This document shows, in pieces, positions 39,009 to 47,877 of a stretch of DNA of 64,000 nucleotides. Where the stretch lies: positions 2,516,501 through 2,580,500 of the forward strand of contig NZ_CP120742.1 of the NCBI RefSeq assembly GCF_029581275.1. The letters are read 5' to 3'. Numbering within the stretch: position 1 is the first letter of the stretch; every line of letters starts with the position of its first letter. This stretch comes from Micromonospora sp. WMMD1155. GTDB lineage: Bacteria; Actinomycetota; Actinomycetes; Mycobacteriales; Micromonosporaceae. The notes below the pieces were generated by a model. It did no database searches. It had not been told where the DNA came from and saw nothing but the letters and a program-made list of their open reading frames with translations. The position numbers were made by a program, and so were the translations under genes.

Positions 39009-40205
39009 TCAGCCCTCGGTGGCACCGACCTCCCAGCTCGGGACGGCCGCGGCCGCGCCGGTACGGGCACCGACGTACTCCATCAGCACCAGCGCGATGT
39101 CGTCGTCCAGACGGCCGTGGACCCACTCGATCAGAGCGGTCTCCAGTGAGGCCAGCCCGTTGGCGACCGTGCCGTGGCCGAGCAGCCGCCAGGCCCGGTC
39201 GGCGGTGGGGAAGAACTCGCCGTCCCGCCGCGCCTCGCCGAGCCCGTCGGTGAACAGCAGCAGCCGGTCACCGGGCTCCAGTCGTTCGACCCGGGGACGG
39301 ACCACCGGCATGAACCCCAGCGGAGGAGCCGGGGCCGGCGGTTCCAGCGGGATCACCGCGCCACGCCGCAGCAGCAGGGGCGGCGGGTGTCCACAGTTGA
39401 CGATGGTGAGCGTGCCGCCGCGTTCCTCGACCAGCGCCGCCGTCACGAAGTCCTCGTCACCGACGTTGCGGGCGACCGCGCGGTCCAGGTCGGCGACGAC
39501 GGCGCGCAGGTCGGCCCGCTCGTACGCCACGTGCCGGTACGAGCCGAGAACGATGCTGGCCAGCCGGACCGCGTCCAGCCCCTTGCCCCGCACGTCACCG
39601 ATGATCATGCGGACGCCGTAGGGCGTGTCGATCGCCTCGTACAGGTCACCGCCGATCTCGGCGGTCGCGGTGGAGGAGATGTAGCGACCGGCGACCGCGA
39701 GGGTGCCGACCTGCGGCCCGAGCGGGCGTAGCACCGCCTGCTGAGCGACCGAGGCGAGCCTGGTCAACTCGACGATCTGCTCCGCCTGCCGCTGTCGGAC
39801 CGAGGTCACCGCCACCGCCAACCCGGTGGCGAGCGCGACCCCGACCACGCTGACCGAGGTCTCCAGCGACATCTTCGGCTCGACCACGGCGAAGGCGGCC
39901 CCGACCACCGTCGCCGCGACGCCCACCCCCAGCACCACCGGCCAGGAGGCCAGTGCGGCGGCTAGGAAGGGCACGGCCGCCAGCAGCGCGACGTAGTGCG
40001 CCACCCGGCCGTCCGCCGCCTCCACCGCCGACACGATCGCGAGCAGAACGAGGGCCGCGCCGAGGCCGGCGCGGGATCCGGGGCTCAGCGGGCGACGGCC
40101 CGGCTGGAGGAATCGCGTGGATACGACTGACAGTTTGCCTGATCCTCGTGAAACGGTGAATGAACCTGACCCGTCGTCTGAGGAGGTTCTGACCGGGCGG
40201 GCCAA
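39009..40205 (-). CDS. Membrane-anchored PP2C-type (SpoIIE-like) serine phosphatase
   Basis: 398 residues. Four to five transmembrane helices in the first 145 residues, then a short coiled linker and a SpoIIE/PPM phosphatase domain with metal-site motifs EIGGDLYEA, IIGDVRGKGLDAV and LLFTDGLGEARR, ending DDDIALVLMEY. Proteins of this type usually dephosphorylate anti-sigma-factor antagonists in partner-switching. No STAS or anti-sigma gene is adjacent. The start at TTG 40205 is uncertain; no strong ribosome binding site was seen. Confidence 0.88.
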   Translation of the reverse strand: MARPVRTSSDDGSGSFTVSRGSGKLSVVSTRFLQPGRRPLSPGSRAGLGAALVLLAIVSAVEAADGRVAHYVALLAAVPFLAAALASWPVVLGVGVAATVVGAAFAVVEPKMSLETSVSVVGVALATGLAVAVTSVRQRQAEQIVELTRLASVAQQAVLRPLGPQVGTLAVAGRYISSTATAEIGGDLYEAIDTPYGVRMIIGDVRGKGLDAVRLASIVLGSYRHVAYERADLRAVVADLDRAVARNVGDEDFVTAALVEERGGTLTIVNCGHPPPLLLRRGAVIPLEPPAPAPPLGFMPVVRPRVERLEPGDRLLLFTDGLGEARRDGEFFPTADRAWRLLGHGTVANGLASLETALIEWVHGRLDDDIALVLMEYVGARTGAAAAVPSWEVGATEG

Positions 40206-40237
40206 TCCGGCGCCCGAACCGACGTCACCCGTCCCGC

Positions 40238-40870
40238 TCAGCCGAGGACCTCGTAGCGGACGGTGAGCGCGCCGACGTCGACGGAGGCGGTGGTGGCGAA
40301 CGCGGCCCGGGAGAGGTCCAGGCAGCGGCCGTCGATGAAGGGGCCCCGGTCGTTGATCCGCACCACCACCGACTTGCCGTTGGCCGGGTTGGTCACCCGG
40401 ACCTTGGTGTTGAACGGCAGCGTCTTGTGCGCGGCGGTCAGTGCGTTCGGGTTGAACGACTCACCGTTGGCGGTGAGCTGCCCGTCCGAGTAGAACGAGG
40501 CACCACACGAGCCACTGTCCAGGACCTTCGCCGCCGCCGTGGTCTTCTTGGCGGTCGGGCTCGGCTTCGGCGACGCGGTGCGGGCCTTGCTCCGGGAGGC
40601 GGCCTGCTGGGATCGGGTCGCCGACGGGCTGGCAGACGCACTCGGGGACGCGCTGGCACTCGGCGAGGCGGCCGGCGAGCCGGGGGCGAGGCTGCCGGCG
40701 GCCGTGGTCGGGGTGAGGTCGAGGGTCGTCTGCCCCGACTGGGCGGAGCCGGAGGTCAGCTGCACGGCACCGAACGTGCCCCCGACGGCGAGGGCGACGC
40801 CGACCGCCGCGGTGGCCACGATGCCCGCCGGAGAGGAGAAGATGCGGGTACGGGAGTGCCTGCCTGCCAC
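40238..40870 (-). CDS. RlpA-like double-psi beta-barrel secreted protein
   Basis: 210 residues from GTG 40870, supported by AAAGGA 8 nt upstream (a longer frame reaches 40948). A basic N-terminus and one hydrophobic helix ([20 protein letters not shown]) are followed by a Ser/Ala/Pro/Lys-rich wall-spanning linker and a C-terminal barrel with [37 protein letters not shown] and [11 protein letters not shown], the Asp of which is catalytic in RlpA lytic transglycosylases. It probably acts on peptidoglycan outside the membrane. Confidence 0.87.
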   Translation of the reverse strand: MAGRHSRTRIFSSPAGIVATAAVGVALAVGGTFGAVQLTSGSAQSGQTTLDLTPTTAAGSLAPGSPAASPSASASPSASASPSATRSQQAASRSKARTASPKPSPTAKKTTAAAKVLDSGSCGASFYSDGQLTANGESFNPNALTAAHKTLPFNTKVRVTNPANGKSVVVRINDRGPFIDGRCLDLSRAAFATTASVDVGALTVRYEVLG

Positions 40871-41059
40871 CGGCCCGGTCCTTTCGTCGACTGAACAAAC
40901 CGGGTCGGACCGTAACGAGAGAAGTACTTCCGAAGTCAACGTGATCATGGTGCTATGCCCGCATTTGCACCAGTACGTTTAGCCGATCATCCGACCCGGG
41001 GTGGGCCGGGCGGCCCGGGTGCCGCAGCGCGTCCACCGACCGTGCCGCAGGATGGGCGG

Positions 41060-41611
41060 ATGCCCGCTGAACTGACCGAACGCCTGGCCGCCCTGTTCCG
41101 GTGGATCGACCCCGGGCCGGGCACGAGTCACCTGGTCAGCGACATCTCCGGTTGGTGGCGGGACCCGGCGGTCCTGGCCGAACTGGGGCCGGCCCTGGTC
41201 GCGCCGTACCGGGCCACCCGGCCGACGGTGGTGCTCGCCCCGGCGGTCACCGGCCTGCTGCTCGGGCCCCTGGCCGCCACCGCGCTCGGGGTCGGCTTCG
41301 TGGCCGCCCACAAACCCGGCGACGGGCGACTGCCGGCCGGGCCGCTCACCTGGGCGCAGAGCCCACCGGACTATCGGGGCCGGCAGGTCGACCTGGCCGT
41401 ACGGGACCGCCACCTCGGCCCCGGCGACCGGGTGCTGATGGTGGACGACTGGGTGCGTACCGGCGCGCAACTCCGCGCCCTCCACGACATCTGCGCCGCA
41501 CGGGGCGCCGAGGTGCTGGGCGCCGCCGTGGTGGCCGTCGACTGCCCGCCCGCGATCGCGGCCGAGTTACGGATCACCGGCCTGATCGACGCCGCGGATC
41601 TGCCGTGTTGA
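41060..41611 (+). CDS. Phosphoribosyltransferase-family protein
   Basis: 183 residues from ATG 41060; upstream in-frame sequence is probably untranslated. The PRPP-binding loop is seen in DRVLMVDDWVRTGAQLRAL (about residues 125-143), and VVLAPAVTGLLLGPLAA and FVAAHKPGDGRLP match the first half of the type I PRTase fold, most like adenine phosphoribosyltransferase. The base substrate is uncertain. Confidence 0.82.
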   Translation: MPAELTERLAALFRWIDPGPGTSHLVSDISGWWRDPAVLAELGPALVAPYRATRPTVVLAPAVTGLLLGPLAATALGVGFVAAHKPGDGRLPAGPLTWAQSPPDYRGRQVDLAVRDRHLGPGDRVLMVDDWVRTGAQLRALHDICAARGAEVLGAAVVAVDCPPAIAAELRITGLIDAADLPC

Positions 41612-41644
41612 CCTCAAGCACGGTTCAGCTCCGACGATCGACTC

Positions 41645-42697
41645 ATGAGCGACGGAACTCTCGACGAGGCATACGAACGACTGCACCGGACCGGCCCCGA
41701 ATTCGAGGGGTGGCTCTCGAACCACGGGCCGATGGCCGTCGAGGCGCTGGCCCGAGACGGGCACCAGCAGCGGGTACACCGCTGGCTCGACGACTACCTC
41801 GGCCGACTCGACGAGTTGCCCCGAGGGCTGCACCCGATCACCGACTGGCGGAGCGCGCTGGGTGACGCGAAGCGGGCCGGTGACTGGCTGGCGTACTTCG
41901 ACCGGCAACTGCGCGAACACCCGTGGCGCGACGTGCTCGGGACCTGGTGGCCCCGACTGCTGCCGGGTATCGCCGCAGGTGCCACCCACGGGGTGATCCG
42001 GGTCGGGCACGCCGTACGCGCGCTCGAAACGGACGACCAGACCCCGCCGCGGCTCACCGAGCTGGGCCAGGCCCTCGGCTACTGGGCCGCGCGTTGGCAG
42101 CCGGTCCCGGGCGCCGGCCGGATGCCCGCCGACCGCTCCGTCGACCAATCCGCAGGCCCGGAGCAGATGGATGTGGACGCGGCACTGGCCGGTCTACCCC
42201 GGATCGACGACCAGAGCGGGGGCGTCCGTGATCGGTTGGGACGGCTGCCTGGCGTACCCCGATGGGAACCGGCGCTCGCGGCGCTGCGCCCCGCGCGGAG
42301 CCCGGCCGAGGCGGAAAAGGGGCTCACCGCGTTGGTGCACCGCGCCGGTCTGAACTACCTGCGCTTCGGGCACGCCGAGCCGGTGATGCTGGTGCACGCG
42401 GTCACCGCGCCGACCGCCGTGCTGCGTACCCTGCCGGCTCTGGACCGGGCGCTGTGGGCGCCGAGCCTCGCCGCGGCCTGGGCCGCGACGGCGGCCATGA
42501 CCTCGGTGTACGCCCCAGCCGACGGCATCGCGCCGCCTCTCGTGACCGCCGCGACCCCGGCGGAGGTCTTCGCCCGGGCGGCTCGGCACGGCGACGCACA
42601 CGTGGTGAAGTTGGCCGACGCGGTGCTCGACGCGCACGCGGCCAGTGGCGACGACCGCCTCCTCGCCACCCCCGGCTACGCGGGGCAGCTGATCTGA
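41645..42697 (+). CDS. Questin-oxidase-like family protein (DUF4243)
   Basis: 350 residues, starting MSDGTLDEAYERLHRTG then EFEGWLSNHGPMAVEAL and VHRWLDDYLGRL, the conserved opening of the questin oxidase/AflY-like family; later RLLPGIAAGATHGVIRVGHA and DAHVVKLADAVLDAH supply conserved His residues. Fungal members are Baeyer-Villiger-type enzymes of anthraquinone metabolism. The bacterial role is unknown. It follows the PRTase gene by 33 nt. Confidence 0.82.
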   Translation: MSDGTLDEAYERLHRTGPEFEGWLSNHGPMAVEALARDGHQQRVHRWLDDYLGRLDELPRGLHPITDWRSALGDAKRAGDWLAYFDRQLREHPWRDVLGTWWPRLLPGIAAGATHGVIRVGHAVRALETDDQTPPRLTELGQALGYWAARWQPVPGAGRMPADRSVDQSAGPEQMDVDAALAGLPRIDDQSGGVRDRLGRLPGVPRWEPALAALRPARSPAEAEKGLTALVHRAGLNYLRFGHAEPVMLVHAVTAPTAVLRTLPALDRALWAPSLAAAWAATAAMTSVYAPADGIAPPLVTAATPAEVFARAARHGDAHVVKLADAVLDAHAASGDDRLLATPGYAGQLI

Positions 42698-42753
42698 CCG
42701 GGCCGGGCAGAATGCGGCGGCGGTGCGGGGCGCACTGGCCTAGCCTCGGCAGG

Positions 42754-43182
42754 ATGTGGCCTCGGATCGGTGAACTGCGCACCCTCGCCCTCGGCACCCC
42801 CGGCGAGCTGCGGACGACCCTCAACACCCTCGTGCTGGCCGGTGTGAAGACCGCGACGGCCGGTCGGCTCGCCGAGTACGCGGAGGAGGGCGAGGAGTTG
42901 GAGCACGTCGGCGAACGGCTGGCCCTGATCGACGACGACGCGCTGGTCGGCGTCGTGGAGATCACCGGAGTCGAGGTGGTCCGCTTCGCCGACGTGCCAT
43001 GGGAGTTCGCCCAGGCCGAGGGCGAGGGGGACCGGTCGATCGAGGAGTGGCGGGCCGGGCACTCCGCCTACTGGGCGCGGCTCGGCACACCTGTGGACGC
43101 CGACAGCCCGATCGTCTGCCTACGCCTGCGGCTGGTCTCCGGCGGCGAGGGCGGCGTGGCCGGCGGCGACCTCGGCACCTGA
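42754..43182 (+). CDS. ASCH-domain protein
   Basis: 142 residues. The RNA-binding-like ASCH fold is indicated by LGTPGELRTTLNTLVLAGVKTATA, LIDDDALVGVVEITGVEVVRFADV and FAQAEGEGDRSIEEWRAGH. Some ASCH proteins bind nucleic acid and others are amidohydrolases on acetylcytidine; which applies here is not known. Start ATG 42754. It is 9 nt from the convergent LLM gene. Confidence 0.88.
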   Translation: MWPRIGELRTLALGTPGELRTTLNTLVLAGVKTATAGRLAEYAEEGEELEHVGERLALIDDDALVGVVEITGVEVVRFADVPWEFAQAEGEGDRSIEEWRAGHSAYWARLGTPVDADSPIVCLRLRLVSGGEGGVAGGDLGT

Positions 43183-43190
43183 CGACCGGC

Positions 43191-44072
43191 TCAGCCGCGC
43201 AGCTCCGGGAGCAGTCGGGTCGCCACGTCCGCCAGCACGGTCTCGTCGCCCGCGTACCAGCTGCTGGCCCTCGGCCAGTGCGTCACCACGTCAGTGAAGC
43301 CCAGGTCGGCGGCCCGCCCGACCTGGTCGGCGAAGAACTGCGCGCTGCTGAGCGAGAACACCGGCGCGGAGTCCATCGAGAGGTAACGGTCCAGGGTCGC
43401 CGGATCCCGGCCGGCCTCGTCCAGCGAGCGGTCCATCCGCGCCGACAACGCCGACACGCTGCCCCACCAGCTCTCCAGGTCGTCGTCGTCACCGGTGCCG
43501 GTGGTCACCCAACCCTGGCCGAACCGGGTCACCAGCCGCATCGACCGCGGCCCGTTGGCGGCCACCACGAACGGCACCCGGGGCTGCTGCACACAGCCGG
43601 GATTGTTGCGGGCGTCCACCGCGGCGAACCAGTCACCACGCCAGGTCGTGCCGTCCTCGCGCAGGATCAGATCCAGCAGTTCGGCGAACTCGGCGAACCG
43701 GTCGACGCGCCGACGCGGTGGCAGAGTCTCGCCGCCGAGCACAGCCGAGTCGAAGCCGATGCCACCCGCACCGAGGCCGAGCAGCAACCGACCGTCGGAG
43801 ACGTCGTCCACAGTGGTGATCTGCCGGGCGAACGCGGCGGGGTGCCGGAAGTTCGGCGACGCCACCAGGGTGCCCAGCCGGATCCGGGAGGTGACCGTCG
43901 CGGCGGCGGTCAACGTGGCCATCGAGTCGAACCACGGACCGTCGACCAGGTCCCGCCAACCCAGGTGGTCGTACGTCCAGGCGTGGTCGAACCCCCACTC
44001 CTCGACCTGCCGCCACCGACGCTGCGCCTCCGACCACCGCTGGTCCGGGAGGATCACGATGCCAATCCGCAT
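43191..44072 (-). CDS. LLM-class flavin/F420-dependent oxidoreductase
   Basis: 293 residues from ATG 44072. A luciferase-like (beta/alpha)8 barrel: MRIGIVILPDQRW, GFDHAWTYDHLGWRDL, RIRLGTLVASPNFRHPAAFAR, TTVDDVSDGRLLLGLGAGG and PFVVAANGPRSMRLVTRFGQG. These correspond to cofactor F420 LLM proteins common in Actinobacteria. The substrate is unknown. The longer frame to 44186 lacks a start signal. Confidence 0.9.
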   Translation of the reverse strand: MRIGIVILPDQRWSEAQRRWRQVEEWGFDHAWTYDHLGWRDLVDGPWFDSMATLTAAATVTSRIRLGTLVASPNFRHPAAFARQITTVDDVSDGRLLLGLGAGGIGFDSAVLGGETLPPRRRVDRFAEFAELLDLILREDGTTWRGDWFAAVDARNNPGCVQQPRVPFVVAANGPRSMRLVTRFGQGWVTTGTGDDDDLESWWGSVSALSARMDRSLDEAGRDPATLDRYLSMDSAPVFSLSSAQFFADQVGRAADLGFTDVVTHWPRASSWYAGDETVLADVATRLLPELRG

Positions 44073-44217
44073 GATCGCCAGCCTAGACCGGGGCACCACC
44101 GGGGGCCCGAAAGTGACGTGGATCACACTCCCCTCCGGTAGGGCTGTCGCGTCCGGCTCCGACCCTTCGGCGAGCGGCACCTGCACAGGTGTCCATCCGA
44201 GGAGAGGACCAAGCGCG

Positions 44218-44919
44218 ATGACGAAGGTGACCGCACAGCTGTCGGTGTCGGTGGACGGGTTCTACGCCGGCCCACGGTTCGACGGCGACGGCGACTGGAT
44301 GGACTCGGCGGAGAGCGCCGGGTTCTTCCGGGTCACCCGCTGGGTGACCGAGGTGTCGGCGTGGCGTGAACGACAGGGCTTCACCGGTGGCGAGCAGGAC
44401 ACCAACTCCGACGTGATCGCCGAGACGTTCGAGGCCGCCGGCGCGTACGTGATGGGACGCCGGATGGCCGACGGCGGTGAGGTGCCCTGGGGTGACGAGC
44501 CACCGTTTCGCGCACCGGTCTTCGTCGTCACCCACCGCCCCCGCGAGCGCCTGCTGCGGCAGGGAGGCACCAGCTTCACCTTCGTGACCGACGGGGTGGC
44601 CGGCGCCGTCGAGCAGGCGCGTGCCGTGGCCGGTGGCAAGAACGTCGCGGTGGCCGGAGGCGGCAGCCTGGTGCGGCAGGTCCTCAAGGCGGGTCTGCTC
44701 GACGAGTTGGAGCTGCACATCGTGCCGGTAGTGCTCGGCAGCGGCCTGCGACTGTTCGACGCGGACCTCGACCTCGCCGAGAAGGAGGCGATCGAGCTGA
44801 CGCCGACCCGCGTCATCCAGACACCGGAGGTCACCCACATCCGGTACGCCGTGAACGGTCGAGCCCCGCTGATGCTCGACGATCGGGGCAGCGGCGGCGG
44901 TCCGACGGTGACCAGGTGA
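44218..44919 (+). CDS. DHFR-fold (RibD C-terminal-like) reductase, first of a tandem pair
   Basis: 233 residues from ATG 44218, with GGAGAGGA upstream. The fold is indicated by VTAQLSVSVDGFYAGP at the N-terminus, GAYVMGRRMADGGE, PVFVVTHRPRERL and NVAVAGGGSLVRQVLKAGLL with LHIVPVVLGSGLRLF. This family reduces pteridine- or pyrimidine-like substrates with NADPH; the true substrate is unknown. The neighbouring gene 26 nt downstream encodes a diverged copy. Confidence 0.88.
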   Translation: MTKVTAQLSVSVDGFYAGPRFDGDGDWMDSAESAGFFRVTRWVTEVSAWRERQGFTGGEQDTNSDVIAETFEAAGAYVMGRRMADGGEVPWGDEPPFRAPVFVVTHRPRERLLRQGGTSFTFVTDGVAGAVEQARAVAGGKNVAVAGGGSLVRQVLKAGLLDELELHIVPVVLGSGLRLFDADLDLAEKEAIELTPTRVIQTPEVTHIRYAVNGRAPLMLDDRGSGGGPTVTR

Positions 44920-44945
44920 CACGGTTGATCCAGGAGGAGACGAAG

Positions 44946-45590
44946 ATGCCGCAACTGCTGCGGGTGCAGTGCTTCAACGTTTCGCGGGACGGGTTCGGCA
45001 CCGGAGAGGGGCAGAGCCTGGAACGGCCCTTCGGCCACGCCGACCCGACTCCGCTGTTCTCCTGGCGGTCCGCCACCGCCAGCTTCGTGTACCGCACCGA
45101 GCCCGGTGGCACCCGGGGCCTGGACGACTACCTGACCCGGGACGCCGAGTGCAACATCGGTGCGGAGATCATGGGTCGCAACAAGTTCGGCCCACAGCGT
45201 GGCCCCTGGGAGAACCACGACTGGCAGGGCTGGTGGGGGGACGACCCGCCGTTCCACACGCCGGTCTTCGTGCTCACCCACCACGTACGTCCGTCGTTCA
45301 CCCTGGCCGACACCACGTTCCACTTCCTCGACGCCAGCCCGGCCGAGGCACTGGCCCGGGCGAAGCAGGCAGCCGACGGCCGGGACGTACGCCTCGGTGG
45401 TGGGGTGGCCACCATCCGCGATTTCCTCGACGCGGACCTGGTCGACACGATGCACATCGCCGTCGCGCCCGTCGACCTCGAGCGGGGCGAGCGGTTGTGG
45501 GACAGCCCCGACGATCTCCTCGACCGCTTCCACCGGGAGTCGGTGCCCAGCGCCAGCGGAGTCACCCATCTCCTCTTCTGGCGACGATGA
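44946..45590 (+). CDS. DHFR-fold (RibD C-terminal-like) reductase, second of a tandem pair
   Basis: 214 residues from ATG 44946 with GGAGGAG upstream. It keeps the family landmarks in the same order (NVSRDGFGTGEGQSLERPFG, EIMGRNKFGP, PVFVLTHHVRPSF, DVRLGGGVATIRDFLDADLV, MHIAVAPVDLERGERLW) but is diverged from its neighbour, with a longer, Trp-rich segment before the second strand. Co-transcription with the first copy is likely. Confidence 0.86.
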   Translation: MPQLLRVQCFNVSRDGFGTGEGQSLERPFGHADPTPLFSWRSATASFVYRTEPGGTRGLDDYLTRDAECNIGAEIMGRNKFGPQRGPWENHDWQGWWGDDPPFHTPVFVLTHHVRPSFTLADTTFHFLDASPAEALARAKQAADGRDVRLGGGVATIRDFLDADLVDTMHIAVAPVDLERGERLWDSPDDLLDRFHRESVPSASGVTHLLFWRR

Positions 45591-45619
45591 TCGGCGACGC
45601 GGGTTGATCGCCAAAGATC

Positions 45620-45657
45620 GTGGAAGTTTCCGTCACGTCGTGACGGAAACTGTCCAC
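45620..45657. terminator. Palindrome between convergent DHFR-like and VOC genes
   Basis: GTGGAAGTTTCCGTCACG (45620-45637) pairs with 45639-45657 with one bulge; the inner 12 bp are perfect. It lies 30 nt after one stop and 5 nt before the other, so it may end both transcripts. Confidence 0.7.
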
Positions 45658-45661
45658 CATC

Positions 45662-46030
45662 CTAGGGCAGGCGGGACAGCACCAGCATGCGATTGCCGTC
45701 GGGGTCCATGACTCGGGCGGACCGTTCGCCCCACGGCTGGTCGACAGGCTCCTCGGTGACCGTCGCACCACCCGATCGCAGGGCGGTCACGGCGGCGTCG
45801 CAGTCGTCGGCGTAGACGCACAGCTCCCACCGGTGCGAGTGCGCCGGATCGCCGGCGTCCGGGTCGGCGGCCAGGCCCAACTCGCTGTTGCCCAGGCGCA
45901 GCGCGACGAACTCCGGTTCGCCGTCCTCGGGGAACCGGTAGGTCAGCTCGAAGCCGACCACGTCGCGGTAGAACCCGATCAGTCGTGGCAGGTCAGGTGT
46001 CGTCACGATCGGAAACGCCTCGGTGAACAC
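45662..46030 (-). CDS. VOC-family (glyoxalase/bleomycin-resistance-like) protein
   Basis: 122 residues from GTG 46030, with GGAGGTGG upstream. Two beta-alpha-beta-beta-beta modules: FPIVTTPDLPRLIGFYRDVVG, FELTYRFPEDGEPEFVALRLG and WELCVYADDCDAAVTALRSGG, ending ARVMDPDGNRMLVLS. It may be a metal-dependent enzyme or a binding protein; the ligand is unknown. It is adjacent to a drug-type ABC exporter, but transcribed divergently. Confidence 0.88.
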   Translation of the reverse strand: MFTEAFPIVTTPDLPRLIGFYRDVVGFELTYRFPEDGEPEFVALRLGNSELGLAADPDAGDPAHSHRWELCVYADDCDAAVTALRSGGATVTEEPVDQPWGERSARVMDPDGNRMLVLSRLP

Positions 46031-46186
46031 GGACCACCTCCACGCCGGACAGTAGCCGCGTCGGAGCCGGGGTGGAACCACCACGGTCGATCCCGGCGCT
46101 GTCGTCACCTGGTCGGATATCCGTGTCAGTGGTCGTGTCAGAGCCGCGTCAGGGGGGTGACAGACCGGCCGCCGATGGTAGACCGC

Positions 46187-47131
46187 ATGACGAGTTCAGC
46201 GATTGCGGTCTCCGGACTGCGGAAGGCCTACAAGGACAAGGTCGTGCTCGACGGCATCGACCTGGACGTCCCGACGGGCACCATCTTCTCCCTACTCGGC
46301 CCGAACGGGGCCGGCAAGACGACGACGGTGAACGTGCTCACCACGTTGGTGAAAGCCGACGGTGGGACCGTACGCGTCGCCGGACACGACGCCGCCACCC
46401 AGGCCAAGGCCGTCCGTGCGGCGATCGGAGTCACCGGCCAGTTCGCGGCGGTGGACGAGTTGCTGACCGGTCGGGAGAACCTCCAACTGATGGTGGATCT
46501 CAGCCCGGTACCGGCCAAGGACGGCAAGCGGATCGTCACTGAGCTACTGGAACGGTTCGACCTGACGGAGTCGGCGCAGAAGCCGGCGTCGACCTACTCC
46601 GGGGGGATGCGCCGCAAGTTGGATCTGGCGATGACCCTCGTCGGCGACCCACGGATCATCTTCCTCGACGAGCCGACGACGGGTCTGGACCCGCGCAGCC
46701 GACGCACGATGTGGTCGATCATCCGCGACCTCGTCGCCGACGGGGTGACGATCTTCCTCACCACGCAGTACCTCGAAGAGGCCGACCAGCTCGCCGACCG
46801 GATCGCCGTACTCGACCAGGGTCGTCTGGTCGCCCAGGGCACGCCCGACGAACTCAAGCGCCAGATCCCCGGCACCCACGTCCGGCTCCGGTTCGCCACC
46901 GTCGCGGAACTCGACGCGGCCGCCCGGGTGCTCGGCGACTCCACTCGGGACGACGAGGCACTGGCCCTGAGGGTGCCCAGCGACGGCGGGACGGCCTCGC
47001 TGCGCGCCCTGCTGGACCGACTCGACGAGTACGCGATCAGTGCCGAGGGGTTCTCCGTGCAGACGCCGGACCTCGATGACGTCTTCCTCGCCCTGACGGG
47101 CACCCGCACCCAGGAGGTAGCAGCGAAATGA
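46187..47131 (+). CDS. ABC exporter ATP-binding protein, DrrA type
   Basis: 314 residues. Walker A GPNGAGKTTTVNVL (near residue 38), Q-loop TGQFAAVDELLTG, signature TYSGGMRRKLDLAM, Walker B IIFLDEPTTGLDPRSRR and a switch His replaced by Gln in FLTTQYLEEADQLADR, which is normal for the DrrA group. The C-terminal DUF4162-like domain ends the protein. It powers the permease encoded next, with a 4-bp overlap. Start ATG 46187 is preferred, though ATG 46175 is in frame. Confidence 0.94.
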   Translation: MTSSAIAVSGLRKAYKDKVVLDGIDLDVPTGTIFSLLGPNGAGKTTTVNVLTTLVKADGGTVRVAGHDAATQAKAVRAAIGVTGQFAAVDELLTGRENLQLMVDLSPVPAKDGKRIVTELLERFDLTESAQKPASTYSGGMRRKLDLAMTLVGDPRIIFLDEPTTGLDPRSRRTMWSIIRDLVADGVTIFLTTQYLEEADQLADRIAVLDQGRLVAQGTPDELKRQIPGTHVRLRFATVAELDAAARVLGDSTRDDEALALRVPSDGGTASLRALLDRLDEYAISAEGFSVQTPDLDDVFLALTGTRTQEVAAK

Positions 47132-47877
47132 GCGCCAAGTCCCACTCGATCGTCATGTTGCGCCGCAACTTCAAGCACATCGCCCGCAACCCGACCTCGG
47201 TGTTCAACGCGGTGCTGATGCCCATCGTCATCATGCTGATGTTCGTGTACATGTTCGGCGACGCCTTCAGCGTCGGTGTCGACTACATCGACTACGCGAC
47301 TCCCGGCCTGATGCTGCTGGCGGTCTGCTACGGGCTGGGAGCCACCGCGACCGCGGTGAACTCCGACATGACGAAGGGCATCATCAACCGGTTCAAGGTC
47401 ATGCACGTCTCCCGGGGCGCGGTGCTGACCGGTCACGTCGTCGCCAGTGTGCTGACCAACCTGGTCGCCATCGCAGCCCTCGTCGGGGTGGCGTTCCTGC
47501 TCGGATTCAGCCCGTCGGCGACTCTCCTCGGCTGGCTCGGCGCGATCGGCGTCATCGTGCTGCTCGGCTTCGCCGCAGGCTGGCTCACCGTCGCGCTGGG
47601 CCTGTCGGCGAAGTCGCCGGAGACCGCCGGGCTGGCCTCCGTACCGCTGGTCATGCTGCCGTTCTTCAGCAGCGCGATCGTGCCCGCCGACAAGATGGGT
47701 CCCGGGCTTCGGGAATTCGCCGAATACCAGCCCTTCACGCCGATCATCGAGACCCTGCGCGGTTTCCTGAACGGCACGCCGTCCGCCGGCGACGTGATCC
47801 CCGCCCTCGTCTGGTGCGTCGCCATCGCGCTCGTCGGCTACCTGTGGGCGCGGTCCACGTTCACGAAGCGAGCGTGA
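47128..47877 (+). CDS. ABC-2 type exporter permease, DrrB type
   Basis: 249 residues, six transmembrane helices. It begins with a cytoplasmic stretch (MLRRNFKHIARNPTSVF) and has the ABC-2 signature region GLASVPLVMLPFFSSAIVP, then FAEYQPFTPIIETLRGFLNG. It is translationally coupled to the ATPase (ATGA). Likely drug or lipid efflux; the substrate is unknown. Its 3' end overlaps the convergent regulator gene by 17 bp. Confidence 0.93.
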   Translation: MSAKSHSIVMLRRNFKHIARNPTSVFNAVLMPIVIMLMFVYMFGDAFSVGVDYIDYATPGLMLLAVCYGLGATATAVNSDMTKGIINRFKVMHVSRGAVLTGHVVASVLTNLVAIAALVGVAFLLGFSPSATLLGWLGAIGVIVLLGFAAGWLTVALGLSAKSPETAGLASVPLVMLPFFSSAIVPADKMGPGLREFAEYQPFTPIIETLRGFLNGTPSAGDVIPALVWCVAIALVGYLWARSTFTKRA

